Shown here piece by piece: positions 42,092-51,061 of a DNA stretch of 64,000 bases. Source of the stretch: Lacibacter luteus. GTDB lineage: Bacteria; Bacteroidota; Bacteroidia; Chitinophagales; Chitinophagaceae. The DNA lies in assembly GCF_004118265.1 (NCBI RefSeq), contig NZ_SDHW01000001.1:1550001-1614000 (forward strand). The letters are read 5' to 3'. The translations under genes were made by a program, and so were the position numbers. The notes beneath the pieces are model-generated. The model was not told the DNA's origin. It did no database searches and was given only the letters and a program-made list of their open reading frames with translations. Positions within the stretch are counted from its first letter, which is position 1. Each line of letters opens with the position of its first letter.

Positions 42092-43795
42092 CTATTTTTT
42101 GTCTAAACCTGAAACTCGCATCTTAAAATCTTCTGCTGAAGTTTCGCTAAAATTCAAGCTCGAAAAAGGCAATTTAGCAATGGTTGCCGACGAAATTGCG
42201 GCTATTGGCTTACCCTTTTCTATACCGATACTGATAATTTGGACTGACTCACCTTCCGGGACGTTTGGGAACACTACTGAGTTCCCCGAAAAATACCCAG
42301 TCATTGAAGATCTGATTTTATCAAAAACAAGCATTGTGTAATAATTTGAAGCGTCTTCTCCAAGATTAACAATATAATCAATTTTAGGTCGGCTATCATT
42401 ATAAAACCGGTCGCAGTTAATCCATCCGAGTGACTTTATTTCAACACTGAACAGTTTATTCAAATTTTGCAAAACCAAACCAAATTTTGAATTCCCCGCA
42501 TAAGTTGTTTGTCCTCCCCCACCTCTTTTAACAATAGTCCTTTTATCCAAAACTTCGAGCTTATACCTCTTGGCCAAATCTTCTCTAACCCAAAGAGTAT
42601 CTCCAATTGCATAGTAATTATTAGATGTCTTTGTCCATGTAAAGAGCTCTACTGAAGTAGAGTTCCACTCCTTCGATTTTGCTTTTCTGAAAACAATTTT
42701 ATCATATTCAGGGTACTTATTTCGTAATATTTCAGATAATTCACTTTTAGTAAACTTACTCCTATCTATTTTGTAAAAAACAGCCCGGCTCCTTTTCCCG
42801 TAGCGGACTTTTGCCGGCTCATCTCTTAAATCCAAAACTTTTACTTCAGTAATTAATGTATTAGCACTAAAATCCTGGTATTGTGGAATCCAATTTATAT
42901 TTCCACGCATATAATTACCGGTATCACTGCTCAACATCTGATTATCCGATACTACTTCAACTAGAGGATTCTCAACTTTTCCATAGAACAATTGCATATT
43001 TTTCATTGCAGCAGAAGTATCTGGTAAAAAAACCTGTATTGATGAAGCAGGAAGTAATGAGAGCTCTTTATCTCCTGATTTTGCGCTTATATGTAACATA
43101 CCCCCTGTCAGCAACTGACTGCCATTTGAAGTTGTGGTTAATCTATTTGCAATTATATCTTTATAGCTATAGAATTCTCTTACGTTTATAATCACAGAAT
43201 CAGCACTTGCAAAAACATTAGCTGGAAACAGTAAAGAGGTGCCTTCCTTACAGAATATGATTGTGTCTTTCTTATTATCTATGATAAATCTTTGAACCCC
43301 TTTTTCAATCGAAGCAAAAAAATCTTTAAGCGATATTGACTTATTCTCTATTACTTTTTCAATAACAGGCTCAATTTTAGTTTCAATATCAGGTTCACTC
43401 TGCGGTTCCTTTATAGTTACTGATGGTTGAAAATTCGCAGCTTTCTTCAATTTTCTTTTTACGATTTGCTTCTGAATTGGACCTGAAGCTATCTTATGAT
43501 TAATAATGTTTACTGGCAAAGAGTCTTTCTCCTGCGCCATATTATTTAATTTACGATCTGCTTTTGGGGCATTCACTTCCTGCCTGACATTTTGATAAAC
43601 AAAAATCAATCCCACTAAAGAAGCAGCTACGAGTACTATCCATAATCTTCTTACTGGTAAAAAAAATGATTTGCCGGCAGGTTCAAGTGCACTTTTAATT
43701 TGTTTCCAATGTATATCCATTTTTGACAAATCAGGTAGCGACTGACTCTCCATCTCCCTTAGCTTTTTTTCTATGTTACTATTATCCTGCTGCAT
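42092..43795 (-). CDS. Large membrane-anchored protein, likely anti-sigma partner of the upstream ECF sigma
   Basis: A 567-residue protein. The N-terminal 45 residues are charged and probably cytoplasmic; one membrane helix follows (about 49-67, LWIVLVAASLVGLIFVY); the rest is extracytoplasmic. About residues 155-280 (IIFCKEGTSLLFPANVFASAD through TGGMLHISA and SIQVFLP) look like a ZU5-type beta-sandwich by pattern; the C-terminal half is not recognised. It is not a FecR- or RskA-type anti-sigma. Its start overlaps the end of an ECF sigma gene by 14 bp, and this placement plus topology suggests an anti-sigma or signal-sensing role. Confidence 0.7.
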   Translation of the reverse strand: MQQDNSNIEKKLREMESQSLPDLSKMDIHWKQIKSALEPAGKSFFLPVRRLWIVLVAASLVGLIFVYQNVRQEVNAPKADRKLNNMAQEKDSLPVNIINHKIASGPIQKQIVKRKLKKAANFQPSVTIKEPQSEPDIETKIEPVIEKVIENKSISLKDFFASIEKGVQRFIIDNKKDTIIFCKEGTSLLFPANVFASADSVIINVREFYSYKDIIANRLTTTSNGSQLLTGGMLHISAKSGDKELSLLPASSIQVFLPDTSAAMKNMQLFYGKVENPLVEVVSDNQMLSSDTGNYMRGNINWIPQYQDFSANTLITEVKVLDLRDEPAKVRYGKRSRAVFYKIDRSKFTKSELSEILRNKYPEYDKIVFRKAKSKEWNSTSVELFTWTKTSNNYYAIGDTLWVREDLAKRYKLEVLDKRTIVKRGGGGQTTYAGNSKFGLVLQNLNKLFSVEIKSLGWINCDRFYNDSRPKIDYIVNLGEDASNYYTMLVFDKIRSSMTGYFSGNSVVFPNVPEGESVQIISIGIEKGKPIAAISSATIAKLPFSSLNFSETSAEDFKMRVSGLDKK

Positions 43796-44345
43796 TTACT
43801 TCAATTTCATCTGTTAAAAGTGGCAATAACCTTTGCTTAAGAATGCGTCTTGCATCGTTTACATGCCATTTGGAGGTTCCTTCAGAAATACCCAAAAGTT
43901 CTGCTATTTGCTTGTGCGTAAAACCTTCATAAGCAAACAAGTTAAATACTGTAGAAGTTGCCTTGGGTAACTCTGAAATTATTTTTCTGATCTCATTAAC
44001 AGCAATGCCGGAAATTATTTCGACATCTGTAAAAACCACTTCACTTTCTATTAATTCGATCTTAATAGTTTTAAACCTTGTTGTTGTTTTAATGAAATCG
44101 AGACAACAACGGACTGTAACAATCCTTACCCACCCCATAAACTTTCCTTCTTCTTTATATCGAATTATCTCTTTGAATACTTTCAGCATCGCATTATTAT
44201 AAATCGCACCAGCTTCATCCAAATCTTTAGCATATCTGGAACATAGCTTTATCATATCAGGGTAACATAGTTTGTATAACTGCTCCTGACAGTGAATATT
44301 ATTCTCTTTACATCCCGCAATAATTATATCAAGCTGTGTGTTCAA
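43782..44345 (-). CDS. RNA polymerase ECF sigma factor
   Basis: A 187-residue sigma factor. Region 2 (AIYNNAMLKVFKEIIRYKEEGKFMGWVRIVTVRCCLDFIKTT) and region 4 (ISELPKATSTVFNLFAYEGFTHKQIAELLGISEGTSKWHVNDARRILK) are both clear. In region 2 the -10 contact helix has an unusual Cys pair (VRCCLDF). The start is probably TTG at 44345, as a stop codon lies three codons upstream and the next Met is too far in. Translation is coupled to the large membrane protein gene that overlaps its end. Confidence 0.92.
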   Translation of the reverse strand: MNTQLDIIIAGCKENNIHCQEQLYKLCYPDMIKLCSRYAKDLDEAGAIYNNAMLKVFKEIIRYKEEGKFMGWVRIVTVRCCLDFIKTTTRFKTIKIELIESEVVFTDVEIISGIAVNEIRKIISELPKATSTVFNLFAYEGFTHKQIAELLGISEGTSKWHVNDARRILKQRLLPLLTDEIEVNAAG

Positions 44346-44511
44346 AAAAGGTCATTTATTAAAAACTGGAACTCCTAATATAATTAACGATTCGAAATCA
44401 AGAAAGGGTTGGGTAGTTAAAAAATTCTGTGAAACAAGTGTGCTATTGCAACATTTAGCATCGACATTAATATGAAAAGCTACTGCTAACTAGTCAAGGA
44501 GTGAGAAAATG

Positions 44512-45033
44512 CTATTTCGTTTCGCTGTACAAGTGTTTACTGAGAGGAACAGTGAGTGAAACACCCAGCATATTGCGTGATACAGGCTGAAAGCCTTTGT
44601 TTTTGATGGTCCAGTTATAGGCATAATAAATACGAAAGAAGAGTAAACCAACCCCTATTTCGGGCCGGAGCACCAGGTTTTTCTCATCGCCGTGCATGAA
44701 CTGCAACATGCTTACCCCCATTGTGGTGATAGAGCCATTGACCCATGCACCGATCTTTGGTGCCACCAATGTTCCCTTGCTATAAGCCGCCAGCTCTGCA
44801 CCTCCATACACTGTAAATGCCAGGTGACCATGATTGCTGATCTGGTGACGGTAATAGCCAAGGCCAAGTTCCAATGCGCTTCGTCCGTAATATTTATATC
44901 CAATAACTGCTGCTATACTTCTGGCATTGTTTACTTCATCGTGGTGATGAGAAAAAGCACTATCGTTCTGCTGCTGGGCAGCAACACGAAGTGAAAAGAT
45001 GACAAGGTAAATGAAATGCAGATGCCTGCGCAT
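44512..45033 (-). CDS. Predicted outer-membrane beta-barrel protein
   Basis: A 173-residue protein from the ATG at 45033: signal peptide MRRHLHFIYLVIFSLRVAAQ, then alternating strands (IAAVIGYKYYGRSALELGLGYYRH, HLAFTVYGGAELAAYSKG, LVLRPEIGVGLLFFRIYYAYNW) typical of small 8-stranded barrels. A His-rich loop (SHHHDEVNN) follows the signal peptide. The frame is open up to 45096, but that start would overlap the acyltransferase gene and hide the signal peptide. Family not recognised. Confidence 0.7.
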   Translation of the reverse strand: MRRHLHFIYLVIFSLRVAAQQQNDSAFSHHHDEVNNARSIAAVIGYKYYGRSALELGLGYYRHQISNHGHLAFTVYGGAELAAYSKGTLVAPKIGAWVNGSITTMGVSMLQFMHGDEKNLVLRPEIGVGLLFFRIYYAYNWTIKNKGFQPVSRNMLGVSLTVPLSKHLYSETK

Positions 45034-45092
45034 ATTGATTAAACGAATGACAGAACTGTTTATTTTTATACGAAACAGGAAACAACTGCGCA

Positions 45093-46157
45093 TCACTTTT
45101 GCAGCAGCCTTTTCCTTAACCAGTTACGCACCGGTTCATCAAACAATTTCAATGCGGCATAAGCCAGTACAATAAACAACACAAACAAACCGGCTGCTAC
45201 AGGAATAATTTCGCTCTGCTTCGGCTTTTCTACATACACCCATGCAGTGTACACATAAATGAACGGGTAATGCAGAATGTAAATGGGATAAGAAATATCG
45301 CCACAGAATTTGCAAACCTTCTCCCAAGCACCACCCAACTTTCCACCTGCACCTGCTGCAACAATCACAGGAAATACAAAGATGATGACAGCTGCTTCGT
45401 ACCAACCATTCCAGCTGAATGTGGGCAATGCAAACAATAGCGTTAATGCTATTGAACAAAGCAGAAAGGCCAACGGCAGTTGAATACGTTTACCGGAGCG
45501 GAATAAAAGTAACCCTGCTGAAAATGGAAACAGCATGCGTACAAAAGCGATCCAGAATGTATCGTAAGCCCAACCTGTTCCCACATCGCCACGCCACACC
45601 GCTGTAGCTGTTAAGGCAATGGCACTGATAATAACAACGATCCATAAAGCAGTGTTGCTGAGTTTGCGGCCAAACAATGCGTACAGAATGTTGGCGATAT
45701 ACTCCTGCAGCAACGACCATGTTGGACCGTTCAACGGATGTGTTTCGTTCCAGCCACGAATATCGGGTGCGGGAAGAATAAACATACCCAACACAACTGC
45801 TCCGATTATCTTCAATACAAATACGGCGTTGAATTCTTTTGCTGTGTAAGGATCGAGCAGAAAAGCGATCAGCCCGATCACTACACCTAATACCACCAAC
45901 GGATGTAAACGCACCAACCGTATTTTGAAAAATTGTTTGATGCTCATTTTTCCCCAGCGATCATCATATGCATAACCAACCACAAAGCCGGAGAGTAAAA
46001 AGAAAAAATCAACTGCCAGATATCCATGATGCAAAGGCAGATCCTTTGGCACAGGAAATACGGCTTCAAACAAATGAAAAATGACAACTAATATGGCGGC
46101 TACTCCCCTTAATCCATCGAGGATAGGAAAATGTGGTTTCGATGCTTGTGGCTGCAT
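45093..46157 (-). CDS. Acyltransferase 3 family membrane protein (OafA/YrhL-like)
   Basis: A 354-residue protein with about ten membrane helices. FPILDGLRGVAAILVVIFHLFEAVF and AVDFFFLLSGFVVGYAYDDRW mark the acyltransferase 3 family, with the conserved His and Arg for acyl transfer. Members O-acylate cell-surface sugars or other envelope molecules; the target cannot be read here. It lies between a small barrel protein gene and the esterase gene and may share their strand without being their operon. Confidence 0.93.
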   Translation of the reverse strand: MQPQASKPHFPILDGLRGVAAILVVIFHLFEAVFPVPKDLPLHHGYLAVDFFFLLSGFVVGYAYDDRWGKMSIKQFFKIRLVRLHPLVVLGVVIGLIAFLLDPYTAKEFNAVFVLKIIGAVVLGMFILPAPDIRGWNETHPLNGPTWSLLQEYIANILYALFGRKLSNTALWIVVIISAIALTATAVWRGDVGTGWAYDTFWIAFVRMLFPFSAGLLLFRSGKRIQLPLAFLLCSIALTLLFALPTFSWNGWYEAAVIIFVFPVIVAAGAGGKLGGAWEKVCKFCGDISYPIYILHYPFIYVYTAWVYVEKPKQSEIIPVAAGLFVLFIVLAYAALKLFDEPVRNWLRKRLLQK

Positions 46158-46195
46158 ATAAATAATGGGTAAGCTGTGTAACTAAAAACGATGCT

Positions 46196-47815
46196 TTATT
46201 TTTTTCTTTTCTGTTGAAACATCCATTTGAGGTAATCGGGTTCCGCAAATGCATTATCCCAGCTGTTATGATTTACACCCGGGTATTCTGAATATTTCAC
46301 TGTTGCTTTTAATGCATTTAACCTGTCTACCATTTCACGTGAAAGCTTTACATCCACCACCGCATCTGCAGCGCCATGAAATACCCAGAAGGGAATTGCT
46401 TTTACTCTCGCATCATATAACGTTGTATTGCCACCTCCGCAAATAGGCAATGCAGCTGCATACAATGTTGGGTAACGGTACACCGACTCAAACGTGCCCA
46501 TGCCTCCCATCGACAAACCACTGATGTAGATACGTTTTGTATCAACCGCTTCTTCTTTTGCAATTTTCTTCACCAGTTCATTTGCTGCTACCAATGGCCA
46601 GTTAGGTTCTGCAGCATAATCAAATTCTATTTTAAACGGTTGTTGGTTACGATCGATCTTTACTGCAGCCCAGAAATTATCCTGCGGGCATTGCGGAAAA
46701 ATTACAATGGCCGGAAAATTTTTCCGGTTCTCTTCATGTAAAAACAATTTAGCACCATGTGTCAATTGATTTTCATTATCGTTGCCACGTTCGCCTGCAC
46801 CATGCAGCATTAACACAACAGGATATTTTTTTGTGCGATCATAATTCTCAGGATAAAGAATACGATAGGGCAACACTTTTCCTTCGCTCAATACAAATTC
46901 TTTTTTTGCATAAGCATTCAATGCCGGGTCATACTTACTCTTTTCAAGCCAGCCGTTTAACTGTAACCATTCACCAAAACGTTCGATCCATTTATCGGAA
47001 GGAAGATTCTGCACCCGCATACCAAATCCATGTCCGCCTTTAGCGTACATGTGTATTTCTGCCGGAACTTTTGCTGTTAACCATTGCTCGTACAAAGCTG
47101 CACTGTGCGGTGCAAGTCCTAACTGATCGTCGCTTGCAGCTGCAATAAATGCGGGCGGTGCATCTTTTATGATTGTGCCCTGCATTTGTTTTGGAAAAAA
47201 CGCATAAACAGGTGCAATAAAGTTGGGTTTGTTTACTGCTGTATAATTATAAGCAGCCGATGCTGCTACTGTTCCACCTGCAGAAAAACCCATGATGCCA
47301 ATACGGTTGGGGTCGAGCTTCCATTCATCTGCATGTGTGCGTACGTATGCAAGTGCTGCTCTTCCATCGGCAATTGCCAACGGAATGAGTTGTTGATTTT
47401 CTTCCTCAAACTTTGGAGTGCCCATGATCTTATTCATATCAGCAATCGGATCATTGGACGGGCTATGCACCAACCGATATTTCAATACAAAACAGGTTAC
47501 ACCTTTTTTTACCAGCCATCTGGCTACATCAAATCCTTCGCTGTTGATAGATAAAGCACGGAAAGCTCCACCCGGACAAATAACAACCGCTGTTCCGTTT
47601 GCTTTTCCCGGCTCGGGTGCAAATACCGTAAGCGTGGGCTTTGCAACGTTGAATACGATTTTTGTTTGCCAGAGATTTTGTTCACTCTCACCTTCACTCC
47701 AGTTCCAGCTTTCAGAACCGGGTGCAGCACCGTTGTATAAGGATATTACCTGTTGTTGTGCCTGTGCGTGAAACATGAGAAATAAAAAGGTTAGAATAAG
47801 TGCAAGCTGTTTCAT
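46196..47815 (-). CDS. Secreted two-module esterase (two alpha/beta-hydrolase domains in one chain)
   Basis: A 539-residue protein with a signal peptide (MKQLALILTFLFLMFHAQAQ). Module 1 (about 30-285) is an esterase/lipase fold with oxyanion region ICPGGAF, nucleophile GFSAGG, acid ASDDQLG and histidine GGHGFG. Module 2 (about 300-535) is a second hydrolase fold of the PHB-depolymerase/peptidase-like group: LHGAGERG, nucleophile GLSMGG, acid HGAADAVV and His in GVNHNSWD. Both triads look complete. Such pairs probably deacylate plant polysaccharides such as acetylated or feruloylated xylan. The GH3 gene directly upstream fits this. Confidence 0.87.
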   Translation of the reverse strand: MKQLALILTFLFLMFHAQAQQQVISLYNGAAPGSESWNWSEGESEQNLWQTKIVFNVAKPTLTVFAPEPGKANGTAVVICPGGAFRALSINSEGFDVARWLVKKGVTCFVLKYRLVHSPSNDPIADMNKIMGTPKFEEENQQLIPLAIADGRAALAYVRTHADEWKLDPNRIGIMGFSAGGTVAASAAYNYTAVNKPNFIAPVYAFFPKQMQGTIIKDAPPAFIAAASDDQLGLAPHSAALYEQWLTAKVPAEIHMYAKGGHGFGMRVQNLPSDKWIERFGEWLQLNGWLEKSKYDPALNAYAKKEFVLSEGKVLPYRILYPENYDRTKKYPVVLMLHGAGERGNDNENQLTHGAKLFLHEENRKNFPAIVIFPQCPQDNFWAAVKIDRNQQPFKIEFDYAAEPNWPLVAANELVKKIAKEEAVDTKRIYISGLSMGGMGTFESVYRYPTLYAAALPICGGGNTTLYDARVKAIPFWVFHGAADAVVDVKLSREMVDRLNALKATVKYSEYPGVNHNSWDNAFAEPDYLKWMFQQKRKK

Positions 47816-47829
47816 GTGTGTATTTGTTG

Positions 47830-47852
47830 ATTTTATTTTTGCCACATGTTAT
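47830..47852 (-). promoter_or_regulatory. Leader motif shared with purQ, copy 2
   Basis: On the minus strand it begins ATAACATGTGGC and matches 27849-27871 at 21 of 23 positions, again exactly 14 bp before the start codon. Confidence 0.45.
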
Positions 47853-47952
47853 AACCAAACTTTTTGCAATATGCAGCATCAGAAATAATTATGGACAGTT
47901 TGTGCAAAAAGATCTTTTGAATTATTATTTCATGTGTGTATTGGTTATATAA

Positions 47953-47985
47953 ATAAAATAAGCGGAGTATTTAAAGATACTCCGC
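47953..47985 (-). terminator. Hairpin terminator of the GH3 gene
   Basis: GCGGAGTAT (47962-47970) and ATACTCCGC (47977-47985) form a perfect 9-bp stem; on the minus strand it is followed by TTATTTTATTT. Confidence 0.75.
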
Positions 47986-48003
47986 ACCAGCTATTTGAAC
48001 ATA

Positions 48004-50343
48004 TTATTTTTTCAACTCGTTAATGGTTACTGCAGGAGCCAATACTTTGTTGCATTTTTCAACCAGTATTTCTTTTGCAACAGTAAAACTTGCTGTTTGT
48101 TTAATGGCGAGTGATGATGCGCCCACTTTTACGGTATAGGTTCCTGCTTCAGCGATCCATGCGGTTGCAGCTGTATGAAACGAAGCCAATTGCTTTGCTT
48201 CAATTACAAACTGCAGCGTTTGTGATTGGCCCGGTTGCAACAGTTCGGTTTTACCAAAAGCTTTTAATTCTTCTGCGGGTTTATCCAATTTACCTGTTGG
48301 TGCTGTAACATACAACTGTACCACTTCTTTACCTGCAACAGTTCCGGCATTTGTTACATCAACTGTAACTACCAGCTTGCCTTTAAATGAACTGCCGCTG
48401 AGTTTAAGATTTTTATATTCAAAGTTGGTATAACTTAATCCATAACCAAATTCGTAAGCAGGCTTTACATTGAACGTATTGTAATAACGATAACCAACAT
48501 ACACGCCTTCTTCATGTGTTACTTCTGCAGGAATTTCTTTTTGCCCCATAAAACCGGTTACAGCTTTTTCTTTAAACTCTTTACCCGGAAAATTTTTAGC
48601 GGTTATTTCATCTTCATATTTCACCGGAAATGTTACCGCCAGTTTACCCGAAGGATTTACTTTTCCGCTCAACACATCAGCTACTGCATTACCAGCTTCC
48701 AAACCAGGCTGCCATGCAAGTAATACTGCATCCACTTTTGTTCTCCAGCTCGCAACTTCAATAACACCACCTGCATTAATGATCACCACTACTTTTTTTC
48801 CTTTTGCATGAAAGGCTGTACTTACCTCATCAATGAGTTTTTGCTCAGCATCGGTTAAATTAAAATCGTTTACAACTACCCGGTCTTTTCCTTCGCCTGC
48901 ATTGCGGCCAATGGTGATGATTGCCAGATCGCTTGTTGCTGCTTTGCTGTTGATAACGGCTTTCTCGAGTAACAACTCCGATGCAATAGGTGTAGGATTT
49001 ACAAACTCTTCAAGAAATGATTTTTTCGGATGCTTTGCTTTGTAATCGTACAGGTAAGCCGAGTAAATACTTTTCAGATCAGCATTTACTGTATAGCCTG
49101 CATTTTGTAATCCTTCCACCAGCGAAACAGTGTATTCTTCGTTAACATCGCCACTGCCTGTACCACCCGAAATAAAATCGTACGATGTATTACCAAACGC
49201 TGCAATATTCTTTGCATTGGCTAATGGAAGTGTAGCGGCATTGTTTTGCAACAGCACCATACCGTTTGCTGCAGCTTCACGGGCAACAACTGCATGTTGT
49301 TTCAGATCGGGCTTATTGCTGAAGGCATAGTTTTTAAACGCAGGCGTACTTAAAATGTAAGCAACGATCCGTGTTGCATTTTCATCAAGCACTTTTACAT
49401 CGAGTGTTTTATTATTAATTGCATCAGTAATCGCTTTGCGTTGTGCCGGTGTGCCCGGCATCAACAGATCGTTACCGGCTTTCATTTGCGCAACAGCATC
49501 TTTGCCGCCAAACCAATCCGTCATTACCATTCCTTTAAAGCCCCACTCTTTACGCAAAACAGTCGTCAACAGATCGTACGATTGCGAAGTGTAGGTTCCG
49601 TTCAGTAAATTATAAGAGCTCATTACCGTCCATGGCTTTGCTTCTTTCACCACCAGTTCAAATCCACGCAAATAAATTTCACGCAACGCTCTTTCGCTCA
49701 CAATTGCATCCACCGTCATACGGTTTGTTTCCTGGTTGTTTACTGCAAAATGTTTTACCGATGTACCAACGCCATTCCACTGAATACCGTTAACCATTGC
49801 TGCGGCAATTTTTCCTGTCACCAACGGATCTTCCGAATAGTATTCAAAGTTTCGTGCACCTAACGGATTTCGCATAATATTCATACCCGGACCAAGCAAT
49901 ACATCCACACCATATTCTTTTACCTCATTGCCCATTGCTTTACCAACCTGTTCAACCAGCTTTACATCCCATGTTGATGCAAGCAATGTACCCACCGGCC
50001 ATGCTGTTGCGTAATAGGTGTTTGCATCGTTTGCACGCTTTGGTTCAATACGCAAACCTGCAGGGCCATCGGCCACAACTGTTGTTGGCAGGCCCAGCTT
50101 TGGAATTGCAAAGGTGGTTCCTGCTGCACCTGGCACTTTATCCATTGTTTGTCCAACATTGGGTGCACCGCCGGGCATTTCCATTGCGCCCATTTTCATA
50201 CCCATGCCTACAACGAGATCTATTTTTTCGTCGAAGCTCATTTTGCTGACAAGCTCTTTGGCTTTTGTGTAATTACTTTCCTGTGCTTTACTGAACACGG
50301 GAAGAAAGAGAAGAAATGCAACACTGTGCAAGAGATATTTCAT
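48004..50343 (-). CDS. Glycoside hydrolase family 3 protein (beta-glucosidase-like)
   Basis: A 779-residue exported enzyme (signal peptide to about residue 20). N-terminal GH3 barrel with VVADGPAGLR, SVKHFAVNNQETNRM and the nucleophile segment GMVMTDWFGG (Asp of TDW); the C-terminal GH3 domain follows (ITIGRNAGEGKDR), then a fibronectin-III-like domain (EVVQLYVTAPTGKLDKPAEELKAFGK). It should release beta-linked glucose or xylose from short oligosaccharides in the periplasm. A Met/Gly-rich stretch at residues 46-62 is unusual. The esterase gene lies 188 bp downstream; a terminator between them argues for separate transcripts. Confidence 0.95.
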   Translation of the reverse strand: MKYLLHSVAFLLFLPVFSKAQESNYTKAKELVSKMSFDEKIDLVVGMGMKMGAMEMPGGAPNVGQTMDKVPGAAGTTFAIPKLGLPTTVVADGPAGLRIEPKRANDANTYYATAWPVGTLLASTWDVKLVEQVGKAMGNEVKEYGVDVLLGPGMNIMRNPLGARNFEYYSEDPLVTGKIAAAMVNGIQWNGVGTSVKHFAVNNQETNRMTVDAIVSERALREIYLRGFELVVKEAKPWTVMSSYNLLNGTYTSQSYDLLTTVLRKEWGFKGMVMTDWFGGKDAVAQMKAGNDLLMPGTPAQRKAITDAINNKTLDVKVLDENATRIVAYILSTPAFKNYAFSNKPDLKQHAVVAREAAANGMVLLQNNAATLPLANAKNIAAFGNTSYDFISGGTGSGDVNEEYTVSLVEGLQNAGYTVNADLKSIYSAYLYDYKAKHPKKSFLEEFVNPTPIASELLLEKAVINSKAATSDLAIITIGRNAGEGKDRVVVNDFNLTDAEQKLIDEVSTAFHAKGKKVVVIINAGGVIEVASWRTKVDAVLLAWQPGLEAGNAVADVLSGKVNPSGKLAVTFPVKYEDEITAKNFPGKEFKEKAVTGFMGQKEIPAEVTHEEGVYVGYRYYNTFNVKPAYEFGYGLSYTNFEYKNLKLSGSSFKGKLVVTVDVTNAGTVAGKEVVQLYVTAPTGKLDKPAEELKAFGKTELLQPGQSQTLQFVIEAKQLASFHTAATAWIAEAGTYTVKVGASSLAIKQTASFTVAKEILVEKCNKVLAPAVTINELKK

Positions 50344-50413
50344 GACAACATCGTTTTAGACTTCTAAGGTGCAGAAGAAAGGAAGCCGTTGATTTGATAA
50401 TTGTCAAATAATA

Positions 50414-50977
50414 TCAGCGTGCAGAACGGATGCGGCTGAGTGTTTCCAATGTTACACCCAGGAACGAAGCGATATAAGAAAGCGGAACACGTTTGACCAT
50501 ATCGGGAAATTGATGCAACAGTTTTTCATATCGTTGCTGTGCTGTCTCAAACTGGATCGAATCCATCCGTTGTTGCGAAAGAATGAGTGAGCCGGTAAGC
50601 ATTTTCCGAAACATGGTTTCTACATCATGATATTTCTTTGCCAGTTCCATCAATTTGTTATAATGAATACCCAGCACTTCTGCAGGTTCGATGGTTTGAA
50701 TGATGAGATGACTTGGCGTGCGTTGAAAAAAACTGGTGATGGATAAAAAGAATTGTCCATCCATAGCAATCCATTCTGTAATTTCTTTTCCGCCTTTGTA
50801 ATAATAAATGCGGGCAATGCCTTTGTTGATAAAGAAAATATAATCAGCTACTTGTTTTTCCCTGATGAGGTAATGATCCTTTGACACCTGCCAATGTTCA
50901 AATGCAGCAACAAATGCTTCATTGCTTTCAGGAGAAAGAACGGATATATGATTGATGGCTTGCTGTAACTGTTCCAC
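50414..50977 (-). CDS. Crp/Fnr-family transcriptional regulator
   Basis: A 187-residue regulator with an N-terminal cyclic-nucleotide-binding-like beta-roll (about 15-110; IFFINKGIARIYYYKGGKEITEWI) and a C-terminal winged helix (VKRVPLSYIASFLGVTLETLSRIR). There is no FNR-type iron-sulfur cysteine set. The usual cAMP-binding residues are not obvious, as in many Bacteroidota members. The start is uncertain: GTG at 50977 (VEQLQQAINH) gives a normal length; an in-frame GTG at 51013 adds 12 hydrophobic residues. It is divergent from an LD-carboxypeptidase gene. Possible targets include the palindromes at 53181-53216. Confidence 0.87.
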   Translation of the reverse strand: MEQLQQAINHISVLSPESNEAFVAAFEHWQVSKDHYLIREKQVADYIFFINKGIARIYYYKGGKEITEWIAMDGQFFLSITSFFQRTPSHLIIQTIEPAEVLGIHYNKLMELAKKYHDVETMFRKMLTGSLILSQQRMDSIQFETAQQRYEKLLHQFPDMVKRVPLSYIASFLGVTLETLSRIRSAR

Positions 50978-51061
50978 TTTAAAAAAGAAAGGTAAGAAAT
51001 TAACGAATGGCACAACATAACCGCAACAGAAGTTTGTATCTTTTGCCTGTAAAGTTTATAC

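Noticed and set aside
46759-47771. Plus-strand frames opposite the esterase gene
   Set aside because: Shadows of the secreted esterase; no start signals or recognised motifs.
47860-47911. 9-bp inverted repeat (CTTTTTGCA and TGCAAAAAG) between GH3 and the esterase
   Set aside because: Arms are A/T-rich and 34 bp apart; chance is likely, so not listed as a feature.
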